Assembly: GCF_017875235.1 (NCBI RefSeq) | Contig: NZ_JAGGMI010000008.1 | Location: 1 to 64,000, forward strand | DNA: 64,000 bases | Origin: Asticcacaulis solisilvae | Lineage (GTDB): Bacteria; Pseudomonadota; Alphaproteobacteria; Caulobacterales; Caulobacteraceae | Direction: 5' to 3' | Shown: positions 50,401 through 60,500 of the stretch, one piece after another | Layout of the letters: each line of letters opens with the position of its first letter | Numbering within the stretch: the first letter of the stretch is position 1 | The notes under the pieces: generated by a model | Told to the model about the DNA's origin: nothing | What the model saw: the letters and a program-made list of their open reading frames with translations, nothing else | The model's database searches: none | Made by a program: the position numbers and the translations under genes

Positions 50401-53400
50401 TCCGAGCCCGCACCGCCCAACAGGCTGTCATTGCCCGTATCGCCCGACGCCCGCACGTGCAGGGTATAATAGTTGTAATAGCCCTGCACGGAGATGAGAT
50501 CGTCGCCCGCCCCGCCGGTTACGGTCGGAGACGAGTTGTCGCTGTTCGACACCAGCGAGATGACGTCATTGCCGTCGCCGCCGTCGATCAGGTCGCCGCC
50601 GGCCGAGATCCAGTCGTTGCCGCTGCCGCCGTAGACAAACCCGTTGTCGCTTGAACTGTAGAGGGAGTCATCGCCCTCGCCGCCATTGAGCGTGTCGGTC
50701 TGCAGGTTGCGGTCGCCGTAATTGTTGTTGGCCAGCACAACGTCATTGCCGTCGCCGCCGTCCAGGCTGTCGTCGCCGGCCATGCCGTAGAGCGTGTCGC
50801 CGCCCGCGCCGCCCAGCAGGGTATCGTTGCCGGCGTCGCCGTCCAGCATATCGCTGTCCGCGCCGCCATCGGCCCAGTCCGCGCCCGCGCCGGCCTTGAT
50901 CTGGTCGAAGCCGCCGCCGCCACGGATCACGTCCGCCCCGTCGCCGCCGTCCAGCGTATCGACGCCGTCGCCGCCCTCGATCGTGTCGTCGCCGCCAAGG
51001 CCGCTGATCGAATCCGTGTAGGCCGTTCCGGTCAGGCTGTCATTGCCGGCGGTCCCGGCCGACCTGACGCCGATGCCCAGCTCGGACAGGGTCACCGTCT
51101 GGTCGCTGAAGCGGATGCTTTCGATGCCCGAGGTGACGATTTCCTGCCGGTACTTGTCCAGGACGATCACGTTGACGCCGTCGCTGATCACCGCGGCTTC
51201 GCTGCGCGCTTCCCACATCGACAGGACGTCGTGGCCATCGCCGCCGATAAGGGTTGAATACCCGATGCCGGAGATCGTGTCATCGCCGGCCCCGCCATCG
51301 GCATGGTCGCGCGCGCTGATCGAGTCATTGCCATCGCCGCCTTCCAGGGTGACGTGGTTGGACGAATCCATCAGGGTGTCGTTGCCGTCGCCGCCAGTGA
51401 CGAGGACATTATCGAGGAAGCTGAAGATGTAGTCGTCGCCCGCGCCGCCATCCAGGCGGCTGGGCACGGGTCCGCGATGCCAGGCATAGGCGCTGTAAGC
51501 CGTGCCGATCGTGTCGTTGCCCTCGCCGCCGCTGACGTCGAACCGCCCCTCGCCGACCTGGGTGATATAGTCGTTGCCATCGCCGCCGGACATGGTGCCG
51601 ACGCCATACAGCCGATCATCGCCCGCCCCGCCTTCCATCAGGTTGAGGCCCTGGGCGTCCTCCAGCCGGTCGTCGCCGCCCAGCCCCCTCAGCGTATCGT
51701 CCAGCGCCCCGCCAATCAGCCGGTCGCCAAGGGCGCCGCCCGCCAGGTTGTTGTCGGCGGCGTAATTGCCCCGGATCTCATTGCCGAACTGCGAGGGATC
51801 GATTGCCCGCACCACGCCATCCTGGCTGATGAATTCGAAGCCGTTCGCCTGCCGCTCGGCCACCGTGTCCTGGACCACGACGATGTCGCCGCCGCGATTA
51901 TAGACATCGGCGCCGCTTAGCGAGTCGCCTAGCGCCAGGGTATCGATGCCCAGGCCGCCCTCGACCGTCAGATAGCCCTCCAGCGGCGCGTTCAGGGTGA
52001 CGTGATCGTTGCCGGCCCCACCGTCGACGCTGACATAGCCGCGCGCGGTGATGACATCGTCGCCATCGTCACCCTTGACCCTGACCCAGGACCAGCTGCC
52101 GAAGGCGGTGATGGTGTCGCTGCCGGCGCCGCCCTCGACGGTCGCCTCGTCGCCGGCGGTGATGACGTCATTGCCGTCGTCGCCATACATGCGGATCTGG
52201 TTGCCCTCCAGCACGTCCTCGCCATCGCCGCCCCTCAGCGTATGGCCGTATCCGCCGATCGACATGGTGTCGTTGCCGTCGCCGCCATTGGCCAGAACGG
52301 GTTGCGAAGTCCACGGCCAGGCGCCGCGCACGATGTCGTCGCCGCCACCGCCGGCCAGGGTCGTCGGGTTGTAATAGTCGATGTTCAGGACCTCGACCGT
52401 GTCATTGCCCATGCCGCCGTCCAGCGATCCGACGCCGCGCAGCCAGTCATTGTCGTCGCCGCCGCGCAGGGTCGACGGGCCTTCGAAGTCGTACAGCGTG
52501 TCGTCGCCCGCGCCGCCGCTCAAGGAGTCCGTTCCGACGCCACCGTACAGGGTGTCATTGCCCTCATCGCCGGCCAGGGTATCGTTGCCCGCAATGCCGT
52601 AGATCACGTCGCCGCCGCCCCAGCCGCTCAGCGAGTCATCGCCGCCGGTGCCCTGAAGCGTGTCATTACCCGAGGTCGGAGCACTCGAAAACGCGCTGTA
52701 GCCGTCAAGGTTTTCCGCCGTCAGGTTACCCGCCATGAACGTCTTGAAGGTGACCAGCGTGCCCCACGCCGAAGCCGCCCCGGCGCCGTCGAAATCGACC
52801 TCCAGCCGTGTGTCCGTTCCCGACTGGGTCAGCCGCATATAGCCCTGGCTGAACGGATTGGCGCCGGCCGCCAGCCCGGTGAACTTCGCGATCAGACCGC
52901 CGAACGCGAAGCGGTCGCCGCCCGCCCCACCGGCAAAGTCCTCGATGATCACGCCGGTCAGCAGTGGGTTGAGCTGGTAGAGGTCGCTGCCTTCGCCGCC
53001 ATTGACATAATGGATGACCCCGGGCAGGCCGCCGGAGAAGGTGTCATTGCCGGTATTGCCATTGACCAGGTTGCTGCCCTGGCCGTACAGCCCGATCTGG
53101 TCATCACCCGCGCCGCCATAGATGGTATTGGCGCCGTAGCGATCGACGATCCGGTCATTGCCGTCGCCGCCGCTCAGGTAGTCGTCGCCAAGATAGCCAT
53201 CCAGCGTGTCATTGTCCTCATTGGCGAAAATATAGTCGTCGCCGCCGTCGCCGAACAGGCTGTCGCGGCCCGCGTGCCCGTAGATCCAGTCATTGCCGAT
53301 GGTGCCCCGGACGGTCGGCGCCTCCGCCGAACCGGTCAGGGTGTCGCCCATCGCGTTCCAGCCACTCTGGGGGAAGCCGCGGAAATTCCACGCCGTCAGC

Positions 53401-54041
53401 CCGGACGCCGTGACGTTTTCAAGCACGAGCGAGGTCTCGAAGCCATGGACCGTGCCCGTGCCGTCCAGATCGACCTCGACCACGGCGTCAGCGCCGTCCT
53501 GTACGACGCGGACATGCTGGGAATAGAGGGGGTTGCCGCCGTAGTAGCCCGTCAGGTCCCGCAGAACGTACTGCAGGTCGATCATGTCCCCGCCATCGCC
53601 TTGCGCGAAGTCCGTCACGCGGATATGCGCGTCCTGTCCCGCATTGGCGGTCGCCATGATGGTGTCGACGCCCGCGCCGCCGCTGACGACGGCTGTGCGG
53701 CTGCCGGTGTTCCATACGGCCAGGATATCGTTGCCATCGCCCCCTTCGACGCGGCTGTCGAAGGCGTCCGACACCGCTCCCGCCGAGATCGAGTCGTCGC
53801 CCGCGCCGCCCAGCAGGGTCTGCGCGCCGGTATAGCCGAACAGCGTATCGTTGCCGTCGCCGCCGCTGAGGCTGTTATTGCCGTCGTTACCGTAAAGGGC
53901 GTCATGGCCGGCGCCACCGTCGATCGAGTCGTCTCCGGCGTAACCGCTGATCGTATCGTTTCCGCCCATCCCCAGAATGCTGTCGGCGTCACTTGTGCCC
54001 AACAGCGTGTCGTTGCCAGCGGTGCCGGTGATATTGGCCAT
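47436..54041 (-). CDS. Giant RTX secreted protein, 2201 residues
   Basis: The protein begins MANITGTAGNDTLLGTSDAD, without signal peptide, after a GGGGGGAC ribosome site. Residues ~1-1300 are RTX nonapeptide blocks (GGxGxDxhx) broken by two modules of the type VTDFAQGDGGDMIDL ... VQDGADAVVEVDLDGTG (near 140 and 370). Residues ~1410-1500 are a cadherin-like domain (FTVSAVKGGKILVDGIEAAD), and ~1520-1890 a WD40/TolB-like propeller (LFRKDLVTGEVLRIDA, SDDGNVVLFANSSTNL). More RTX blocks follow, and the C-terminal secretion module ends TVTKDDLFFV. It is likely secreted by a type I exporter and calcium-folded, perhaps an adhesin or surface protein. The exact role is unknown. Confidence 0.93.
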   Translation of the reverse strand: MANITGTAGNDTLLGTSDADSILGMGGNDTISGYAGDDSIDGGAGHDALYGNDGNNSLSGGDGNDTLFGYTGAQTLLGGAGDDSISAGAVSDAFDSRVEGGDGNDILAVWNTGSRTAVVSGGAGVDTIMATANAGQDAHIRVTDFAQGDGGDMIDLQYVLRDLTGYYGGNPLYSQHVRVVQDGADAVVEVDLDGTGTVHGFETSLVLENVTASGLTAWNFRGFPQSGWNAMGDTLTGSAEAPTVRGTIGNDWIYGHAGRDSLFGDGGDDYIFANEDNDTLDGYLGDDYLSGGDGNDRIVDRYGANTIYGGAGDDQIGLYGQGSNLVNGNTGNDTFSGGLPGVIHYVNGGEGSDLYQLNPLLTGVIIEDFAGGAGGDRFAFGGLIAKFTGLAAGANPFSQGYMRLTQSGTDTRLEVDFDGAGAASAWGTLVTFKTFMAGNLTAENLDGYSAFSSAPTSGNDTLQGTGGDDSLSGWGGGDVIYGIAGNDTLAGDEGNDTLYGGVGTDSLSGGAGDDTLYDFEGPSTLRGGDDNDWLRGVGSLDGGMGNDTVEVLNIDYYNPTTLAGGGGDDIVRGAWPWTSQPVLANGGDGNDTMSIGGYGHTLRGGDGEDVLEGNQIRMYGDDGNDVITAGDEATVEGGAGSDTITAFGSWSWVRVKGDDGDDVITARGYVSVDGGAGNDHVTLNAPLEGYLTVEGGLGIDTLALGDSLSGADVYNRGGDIVVVQDTVAERQANGFEFISQDGVVRAIDPSQFGNEIRGNYAADNNLAGGALGDRLIGGALDDTLRGLGGDDRLEDAQGLNLMEGGAGDDRLYGVGTMSGGDGNDYITQVGEGRFDVSGGEGNDTIGTAYSAYAWHRGPVPSRLDGGAGDDYIFSFLDNVLVTGGDGNDTLMDSSNHVTLEGGDGNDSISARDHADGGAGDDTISGIGYSTLIGGDGHDVLSMWEARSEAAVISDGVNVIVLDKYRQEIVTSGIESIRFSDQTVTLSELGIGVRSAGTAGNDSLTGTAYTDSISGLGGDDTIEGGDGVDTLDGGDGADVIRGGGGFDQIKAGAGADWADGGADSDMLDGDAGNDTLLGGAGGDTLYGMAGDDSLDGGDGNDVVLANNNYGDRNLQTDTLNGGEGDDSLYSSSDNGFVYGGSGNDWISAGGDLIDGGDGNDVISLVSNSDNSSPTVTGGAGDDLISVQGYYNYYTLHVRASGDTGNDSLLGGAGSDALNGGVGDDSLFGASRWDTLTGGDGNDTLDGGADNDDMTGGVGDDVYFVDHAGDRTRELAGGGNDTVVSTISWSLAPDIEALILGGTEDISGTGNGLHNAIEGNAGANALSGGNGNDTLTGGAGDDSLNGGTGSDTAVFSGNRTGYAIVTDGGNATVTGADGADVLSGIEWLSFANQTISLANAPVLGGDLAAIVNFDKAVVLTTADLGHNDADSDAADIRFTVSAVKGGKILVDGIEAADFSAAELAAGKVSFRHGGVAATAGFDVSVSDGVMETAPRAFTLSVFDNGDRTLTGFDAGEIELVSKNADGEQANDAAYAYVASANGRYIVIDSTASNLVADGVDDGRPHLFRKDLVTGEVLRIDALADGTIANQSGWVMDMSDDGNVVLFANSSTNLGTPAGSPGSIQIFSKNMTTGEVSVVSTLPGAGTVSGAYSGALTGDGQTAFYTAYSYDTPGPVDFAGMIYVKSLADGSVDTLSDFNAPGNWTYYFASVYGVMPDGGKVLFYSDAPYITPGDTNGLADLFVMDKASGDFSRVTVSESGAQATAFSLYNATMSGDGTKVAFSAYSAGLANTGTAGEEHLFIKDMVTGELKVITAHAPGIPGSDAYAPSFSADGRTLYFYSLVDNLVAGDTNGKSDIFAYDVATGGLTRLTDGDGDSSWATAIGNDRILFSSAASNLVANDGNGTLDAFVMHVTGNDSLTGGVGNDRIFGKGGDDSLRGEAGSDSLDGGTGNDLLLGGARWDTLTGGEGHDTLDGGSENDAMYGGAGNDTYLVNHIGDRVYELYGEGTDTVKASISYSLTPDVENLSLTGSAVSGTGNGLHNAINGNSGGNVLSGGLGNDSLWGWDGNDSLSGGADHDRLSGGNGADTLVGGSGNDVLGGGAGADDFVFASVSVNGHDHVGDFEHGVDRLVFSGTDYGFAAGHVLTAAEFTVGSAAVGAGAQFVWDAVAGKLWWDADGSGAGAAFELALISGGATVTKDDLFFV

Positions 54042-54554
54042 GGTGTCCCCCCGGGGAATATCAAAAAATGAAATGATTTATAGTTAACGCACGCTAACCC
54101 GGCAGGCGAAACCATGCAACCGCAAGTCACGCATCACGCGCAGATTTTACCGCGGACAAAAAAAGCCGCCGGAGGTGAGCCGGCTGCGTTGCAATGCCCA
54201 AGCCGCTCCGGCAGCCGGCCGGCGCCAGAGCGTCCACGATACACCCCACCTTCACCTCTCCCCGTTTACGGGGAGAGGACGAGAGCCGAGCTTAAGCGAA
54301 GGCGATCGGGTGAGGGGCTCTTCCCGTCTGCACCATAAGACGCCTGGCGGCCCCACCGCTTCAACAGCCATCATCCTTCGTGACCGTCGTCCCCGTCACG
54401 ATGTACAGCCGATCGGCAGCATCGTCCCAGACGACGCTGCCCCGTTTTCTCTATTCCTCCCCATGAGCGCCTGGACCCGAAAACCGCTTACACTTTTCGC
54501 CATATCGCTCTGGATGCGGTGGTCGGGGCCAGACAAGCCTCCACTGCCGTCATC
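54042..54554. other. Spacer between the two giant RTX genes with repeat and remnant sequence
   Basis: There is no full gene in these ~510 bp. It contains the leader of the 2201-residue gene with a possible weak CtrA-like half-site pair (TTAA-N7-TAAC near 54084-54098), a CTCTCCCC-GTTTAC-GGGGAGAGG palindrome with GTGAGGGG (54251-54322), the RTX 3' remnant (54361-54450), and a fragment of the 110-bp repeat (about 54487-54515, inverted). Confidence 0.65.
54361..54450 (-). pseudogene. 3' remnant of another RTX gene
   Basis: On the minus strand a frame reads GSVVWDDAADRLYIVTGTTV, then TKDDGC and TGA (stop at 54361-54363). This matches the C-terminus of the 2694-residue protein (FVWNDATDRLYWDADGSG... 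IVTGTNVTKDDLYFT), with the middle of the module deleted. It is too short for a protein and has no start. It indicates a former additional RTX copy between the two giants, or an incomplete duplication of the downstream gene's 3' end. Confidence 0.6.
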
Positions 54555-57500
54555 TTACGTGAAGTACAGATCGTCCTTCGTGACGTTCGTCCCGGTCACG
54601 ATGGCCAGCTCGAACGCCGCCCCCGCGCCCGAACCGTCGGCATCCCAGTACAGCCGGTCGGTGGCGTCGTTCCAGACGAACTGCGCGCCTGTCCCGACCG
54701 CCACGGTGCCGACGGTGAACTCGGCCGCCGTCAGCACATGGCCCGCCGCGAAACCATAGTCGCTGCCCGCGAACACCAGCCGGTCCAGGCCGTGCTGGAA
54801 GTCGCTGAGGTGGTCGTGGCCATTCGTCGCCGTACCCGAGAACACGAAGTCATCCGCGCCCGCGCCGCCGCCGACCACGTCATTGCCTTGACCGCCGATG
54901 AGCGTGTCGTTGCCATTGCCGCCTGACAGGCGGTCGTGGTCGTTGCCGCCGACAAGACTGTCATTGCCGTCGTAGCCGAACAGGCTGTCATTACCCAGGC
55001 CGCCCGTCAGCACATTGCTGCCGCTGTTGCCATAGATGGCGTTATGCAAGCCATTGCCCGTGCCGTCGGTATTATTGGTGCCGGTCAGGTACAGGACCTC
55101 GACATCGGGCGTCAGGGCGTACGAAATCGACGCCTTCACCGTATCAAGGCCTTCGCCGTACAGCTCATAGACCCGGTCGCCGGGATGATCGACGACGTAG
55201 GTGTCGTTGCCCGCGCCGCCATACATGGCGTCGTTGTCCGCCCCGCCGTCGAGGATGTCATCACCCGCGCCGCCTGCAAGCGTATCCCAGCGCGCGCCGC
55301 CGCTCAGCTGGTCGTTGTCCGCGCCGCCGTCCAGGCTGTCCGAGCCTTCGCCGCCCAGCAGGCTGTCCTTGCCCGCCCCGCCCGACATGACGTCGTGGTC
55401 GTTGCCGCCGTCCAGCTTGTCATTACCCTCCAGGCCCGTCAGCGTATCGTTGCCGTCGCCGCCCGTCAGGGTGTTGTTGCCGGTATTGCCGGTCAGCGCA
55501 TTGTTGAGCGCATTGCCCTGGGCCTGGATATTGTCGCCGCCCGTCAGCACGACCGCTTCGATATTGGCGGCCGCCTTGTAGGTGACGGCGGACCGCACCG
55601 TATCGAAGCCCTCATTGGCGTTTTCGATGGCCTGATCGCCCATCTGGTTGAAGACATAGGTATCGTTGCCCACACCGCCATACAGCTTGTCACTGCCAAG
55701 CCCGCCGTCCAGCGTATCGTTGCCGCCCAAACCGCGCACCGTGTCGTTGCCGCCACCGCCCATAAGGCTGTCGCTGCCGGTGACATGCCGGATGAAGACG
55801 TCCAGATCGGGATTGGTGTCCGTCCCGGCCAGGTTGCTGGCGTACGAATTGAACAGGAGCCGGTCGGGCGTCAGCGACATCGCCCACTCGCTGTCGTCAT
55901 CGCCCGCCACGACGCGCGTCAGGGCGCCGCTTTGCAGGTCGTAGGCGAAGATATCGGACGCGCCGTTGTCGTCGCCCGCCACCAGGTTGTCGGCGAAGCT
56001 GGCGAAATAGACCGTCTTGCCGTCGGCCGAGAAGACCGCGCCGTCGGACGCGTCATTGCCCGCCTCGCCGGCTGCATTGGCCGAAATCAGCGTCACCACG
56101 CCCGTCGCCAGGTCCTTCACGTAGACCTGACCGTCGCCGCCACTGTCGGCCGCCGTCAGGCTGGCCGTCGAACCGAAGACGACCTTGGCGCCGTCAGCCG
56201 ACAGGTCCGCCGCGAAATGCCCGATGCCGCCGGCGGCAATGCCCGACTGCGGCGCGCTGACGATCGAAACGGCAAGGGTCGCCGTATCCAGCACGAACAG
56301 GTCAAAGTCGCCGTTGACGTCATTGGCCACCAGATAAGGCGCATTGCTGCTGAACAGCACCTTGCCGCCATCCGGCGTTACATCGGCGAAGGTCGCCTGA
56401 TAGTAGGTCCAGTCGCCCGGCGCATTGAAGTCCGTCAGCTGTTCCACCGTGCCATCGGCCAGCGAGCGCGTGTACAGCAGTTCCATGAAATCGACCGCGC
56501 CGGGCACGTCGAACGACCAGGTGCTGAAGAAGACCTTCCCAGCCCCTTCGGCGAACCCGCCGTTAAAGCCGAACGCTTGCGTGCCGCCATTGGGCAGCGC
56601 GCCGTCCACCAGCGGCGTGACTTCGCCCGTGGCGACATTCTTCATGAAGACGCGCGTCATTGGCGCGCCCAGGTCGTCGAGATTGGTCGCGGACGATCCG
56701 AACAGGACCAGGTTGCCGTCGGCCGACACGTCGATCGACCAGCTTTCCGAATCCGCCAGTTCGCCGTCCGCGGACGTATCGATCCGCACCACATCGCCGG
56801 TCAAGAGGTCCTTGCGGTAGACATGCTGGCCGCTGCCGTCCTGACCGTCGAAGACCAGGTTGGTCGCGTTGCCGCTGAAGATGACGTAGCGGCCGTCGGC
56901 CGAGCCCATATAGGCGCCGGTGATGCCATTGACCTGTTCGCCCGCCGCATTCTTCGAAATCAGCTCGATGTCCCCGGCCTCATGGCCCACCACCACGCGT
57001 CCGGCGCTGTCGTCGACCGTGACGGTGAATGCCGACTTGGCGGACGTGCTGATCTCGTCGGTCACGGTGACATCAAAGCCCGCCGCACCGGCCGTATAGC
57101 CACCGTGCCTGAAGGTGACCAGACCCGCCGCCAGGTCGTTGCTCGAGAACCCGTCGGTCTGCTCGCCGTCGACGAAGACCCCGCCGCCGTGGACGTTCGA
57201 CAGGTCGAAAAAGACCTCGCTATTGTCCGGATCGGTAAAGCCGATATCGGCCGCGGTCAGCACATATTCACCGCCGAACGCCACCGTCGCCGCCAGGTCG
57301 CCCGTCAGCACCGGCGCGACATTGGATGTTTCGATGCCGTCGTCGAAGACCAGGGTCTCGACGCCGGTCAGCGTGTCGACGCCCAATGCGCCGGTGACGG
57401 TCGTGGTGACGCCGTCGGTTTCGACAACATAGTCCGCGCGGTTGCCCGAGAAGATCGCTGTGTCGCCGCCGTCGCCGCCGTCGATCAGGTCGTCGCCCCG

Positions 57501-60500
57501 GCCGCCGGTAAGGGTGTCATCGCCAGCGCCGCCCGACAGGGTGTCGACACTTGCGTCGCCGGTGAGGGAATCTTCGGCGTCAAAGCCGGTGATCCAGTCG
57601 TCGCCGTCGCCGCCGTCGATGCTGTCGGCATAGATGTCGTCGCCGACCAGGACATCGTCGCCGCTGGTCGGCGCTACCGATGAAATGTTCCGCGCCGTCA
57701 GGTCGGCGACGTCGACATTCTCAAGGACCAGGACCGGCGTGAAGCCGCCCGCCCCGCTGCCATCCATGTCGCGTTCCAGCACGGCGTTGAAACCCGACTG
57801 GACCCAGCGGAAGTGGCCCGACGCGAACGGATCGCCGCCGCCGTAATTGGTGAGATAATCGCCGAGGTGCGGCAGGTAGACAATATCGCCCCCATCGCCG
57901 GCCTCGAAATCGGTGATGACGACCGGCTGGTCGTCCAGCATCCAGCCTTCCATCCACACGACGTCGCGGCCGTCGCCCAGCGTCACCGTGGCGCGGATCG
58001 GCTTGAGCACGACCAGGTCGTCGCCCGCGCCCGCGTCGATCGAGCCATTGAACGTCATCCAGCCATAGATCACATCGCTGCCGGCGCCGCCGGTCACGGT
58101 GGCGGCGTCGTTGGCCGCCTGGATGATGTCGTCGCCCGTGCTACCGTCAAGGACGTCGAAGCCCCGGCCAGAGTCGATCGTGTCGTGGCCCGCGCCGCCG
58201 CGCAGGGTGTCGTTGCCCGCGCCGCCTTCCAGATAATCGTTGCCGGTCCCGCCCTCGATGCTGTCACGGCCGTCAAGGCCGGTCAGCCAGTCACCGTCGC
58301 CGCCGCCCGACAGTGTGTCGTGGCCGATCCCGCCGGTCAGGTTGTCAGGAAAATCGCCGCCGATCAGGACCACGGGCGCCGCGGGTGCGCCCGACGGATT
58401 GTAGCCCTTCAGATTGTAGGCCGTCAGCTGCGACGCATTGACGTTCTTCAGGGTGTAAACGGTCTCATACGACCGCGTGCCCAGCCAGCCGTCCGGATCG
58501 ACCTGGATCACGGTATCGCTGCCGACCTGGCTGATCCATGCCGAGCCCGACGCGAAACCGTCGCCGTTATAGCCCATGAGCGAACCGAACATCAGGTCGA
58601 GGTCCAGCACATCGCCGCCGTCACCGGCAGTAAAGTCGGTGATGACCTTCGCGCCGATCGCCACCCCAGAGACGCGCGGGACCCCCGCCGTGCTGAACAC
58701 GAAGGTGTCCGAACCGCTGCCGCCCGATAGGATGGCCCCGTCGTCGCCCAGTCCGGTGCGCAGCGTGTCATTACCCGCGCCGCCGAGCATCAGGTCGCCC
58801 TGCCTGCCTGTCAGGCGGTCATTGCCGTCGCCGCCTTCGAGGATGCCGGCAATGCCAGGCGTAGCGGTCAGACGGTCGTCGCCGGCGCCGCCACTCAGCC
58901 ATTCGCCGATCTGGAAGTCAGGCCCGCCCGTCAGATTCTTGCGCGTCATCGTAACGTCGCTGAACCGGACCGCCTCGACGCCCAGCAGTACGTCGGTGCC
59001 GCCGCTTATCGTGTCGGTCAGAGTCAGGTTGCCCCAGGCGTCCACGCCGAAGACATAGCCGGCCCGCGCCCCGTTTACGGCAACAGTATCGAAGCCGTCG
59101 CCGCCATCCAGCACATCATTGCCCTTGCCGCTTTCGAGCTGGTCATCGCCGGTTCCGCCCAGCAGGGTATCCAAGCCCGCGCCGCCGTCCAGCGTATCAC
59201 TGCCGTCGCCGCCGTCCAGCGTATCATTGCCCGCGTCACCGTCCAGCGTGTCATTGCCGTCGCCGCCCGTCAGGCTGTCCCAGCCATCCAGGCCGCGCAC
59301 CCAGTCGTCGCCACCCAGGCCGTCGACCGACCCGAAATAATCGGATTTGACGATATTGTCGGCGCCATTGGTCGGCGCCACGAAACTCGATACATTGAAC
59401 CAGGTCAGGTCGGCGACCGCGACATCCTTCAGCCGCACGACCTGGGTTACCACGCCCGCATCGGCGCTCGCCCCGTCATAATCGCGCATCAGCACGGCGT
59501 CACCGCCGTCCTGCACCCAGGCATAGTGGCCCGACGCGAACGGATCGCCGCCGCTGTAATTGCTGACGTACGTGTAGGGGCTGTGGATATGCAGGGTGTC
59601 GCCGCCCTGACCCACCGTGAAGTCGGTGATGACCGGCGCGGTGCCGCTGATGAAGAAGGTCTCGACGATGGCCACGTCCTGGCCGGCACCCAGCGTAATC
59701 TCACCGGGGCTGGTCGTCACGATGAGCACGTCGTCGCCCGCCCCGGCGTCGATCAGGTTGCCCGTGTCACCCTGGGACCGGATCGTGTCATTGCCGTCGC
59801 CGCCTGTGATGGTCACGGCCGTGCCGCTGGCCCAGATTTCGTCCTCACCGTCGCCGCCATCGATCAGGTTGAAGCCGAAGCCTTCGCGAATGAGATCGTT
59901 GCCCGCACCGCCAATCACCGTATCCGGACCGAAATTGCCTTCCAGCGTGTCGTCGCCGGCGCCGCCTTCCAGCCGGTCCGCCCCGTCACCGCCATAGAGC
60001 GAGTCGTCACCATCGACGCCGTAGAAGCTGTCATTGCCAAGCGCGCCGTTCATTGTGTCCGCGCCGCTCGTGCCGGTGCGCACGTCGGACGGAACCGGCA
60101 GGCCCTGCGGATCGTAACCGCCGAAATTGTGCGCGGTCAGCTGGGACAGGTCGATATTCTTGAATCGGATCAGGGTTTCCCATGGACGCGCTCCAGAAGC
60201 GGCATCCGGATCGGCTTCCAGCAGCACGTCGGCCCCATCCTGGACCAGACGCAGCGAAGTCGAGCCCAGGCCCTGGCCGTCATAGCCGCGCAGCGACCAC
60301 ATGATGTCGCGCAGATCGACGGTCTCGCCGCCATCGCCCGCCACGAAGTCGGTGATTATCTTGGTCCCGTCGAAGATCGGGCCGTTGACGTCGCCCGACG
60401 CACTGTTGAACACAAAGCTGTCGATGCCGCTCCCGCCGGTAATCGTCGCGGGAGACGTGCTCAGCGACATCCTGATCAGGTCATTACCGTCACCGCCGTC

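Noticed and set aside
50280-53900. Regularly spaced GCCGCCG-type repeats that look like a CRISPR or minisatellite
   Set aside because: The spacing follows the nine-residue RTX calcium-binding repeat in an open coding frame. Repeats are not identical and no unique spacers or cas genes are present.
52002-57683. Very long plus-strand open frames (689 and 915 codons) opposite the giant RTX genes
   Set aside because: They are mirror images of GC-rich RTX repeats (Ala, Val, Asp and Ile-rich, without domains or ribosome sites). The minus-strand frames have clear RTX motifs and intact ends.
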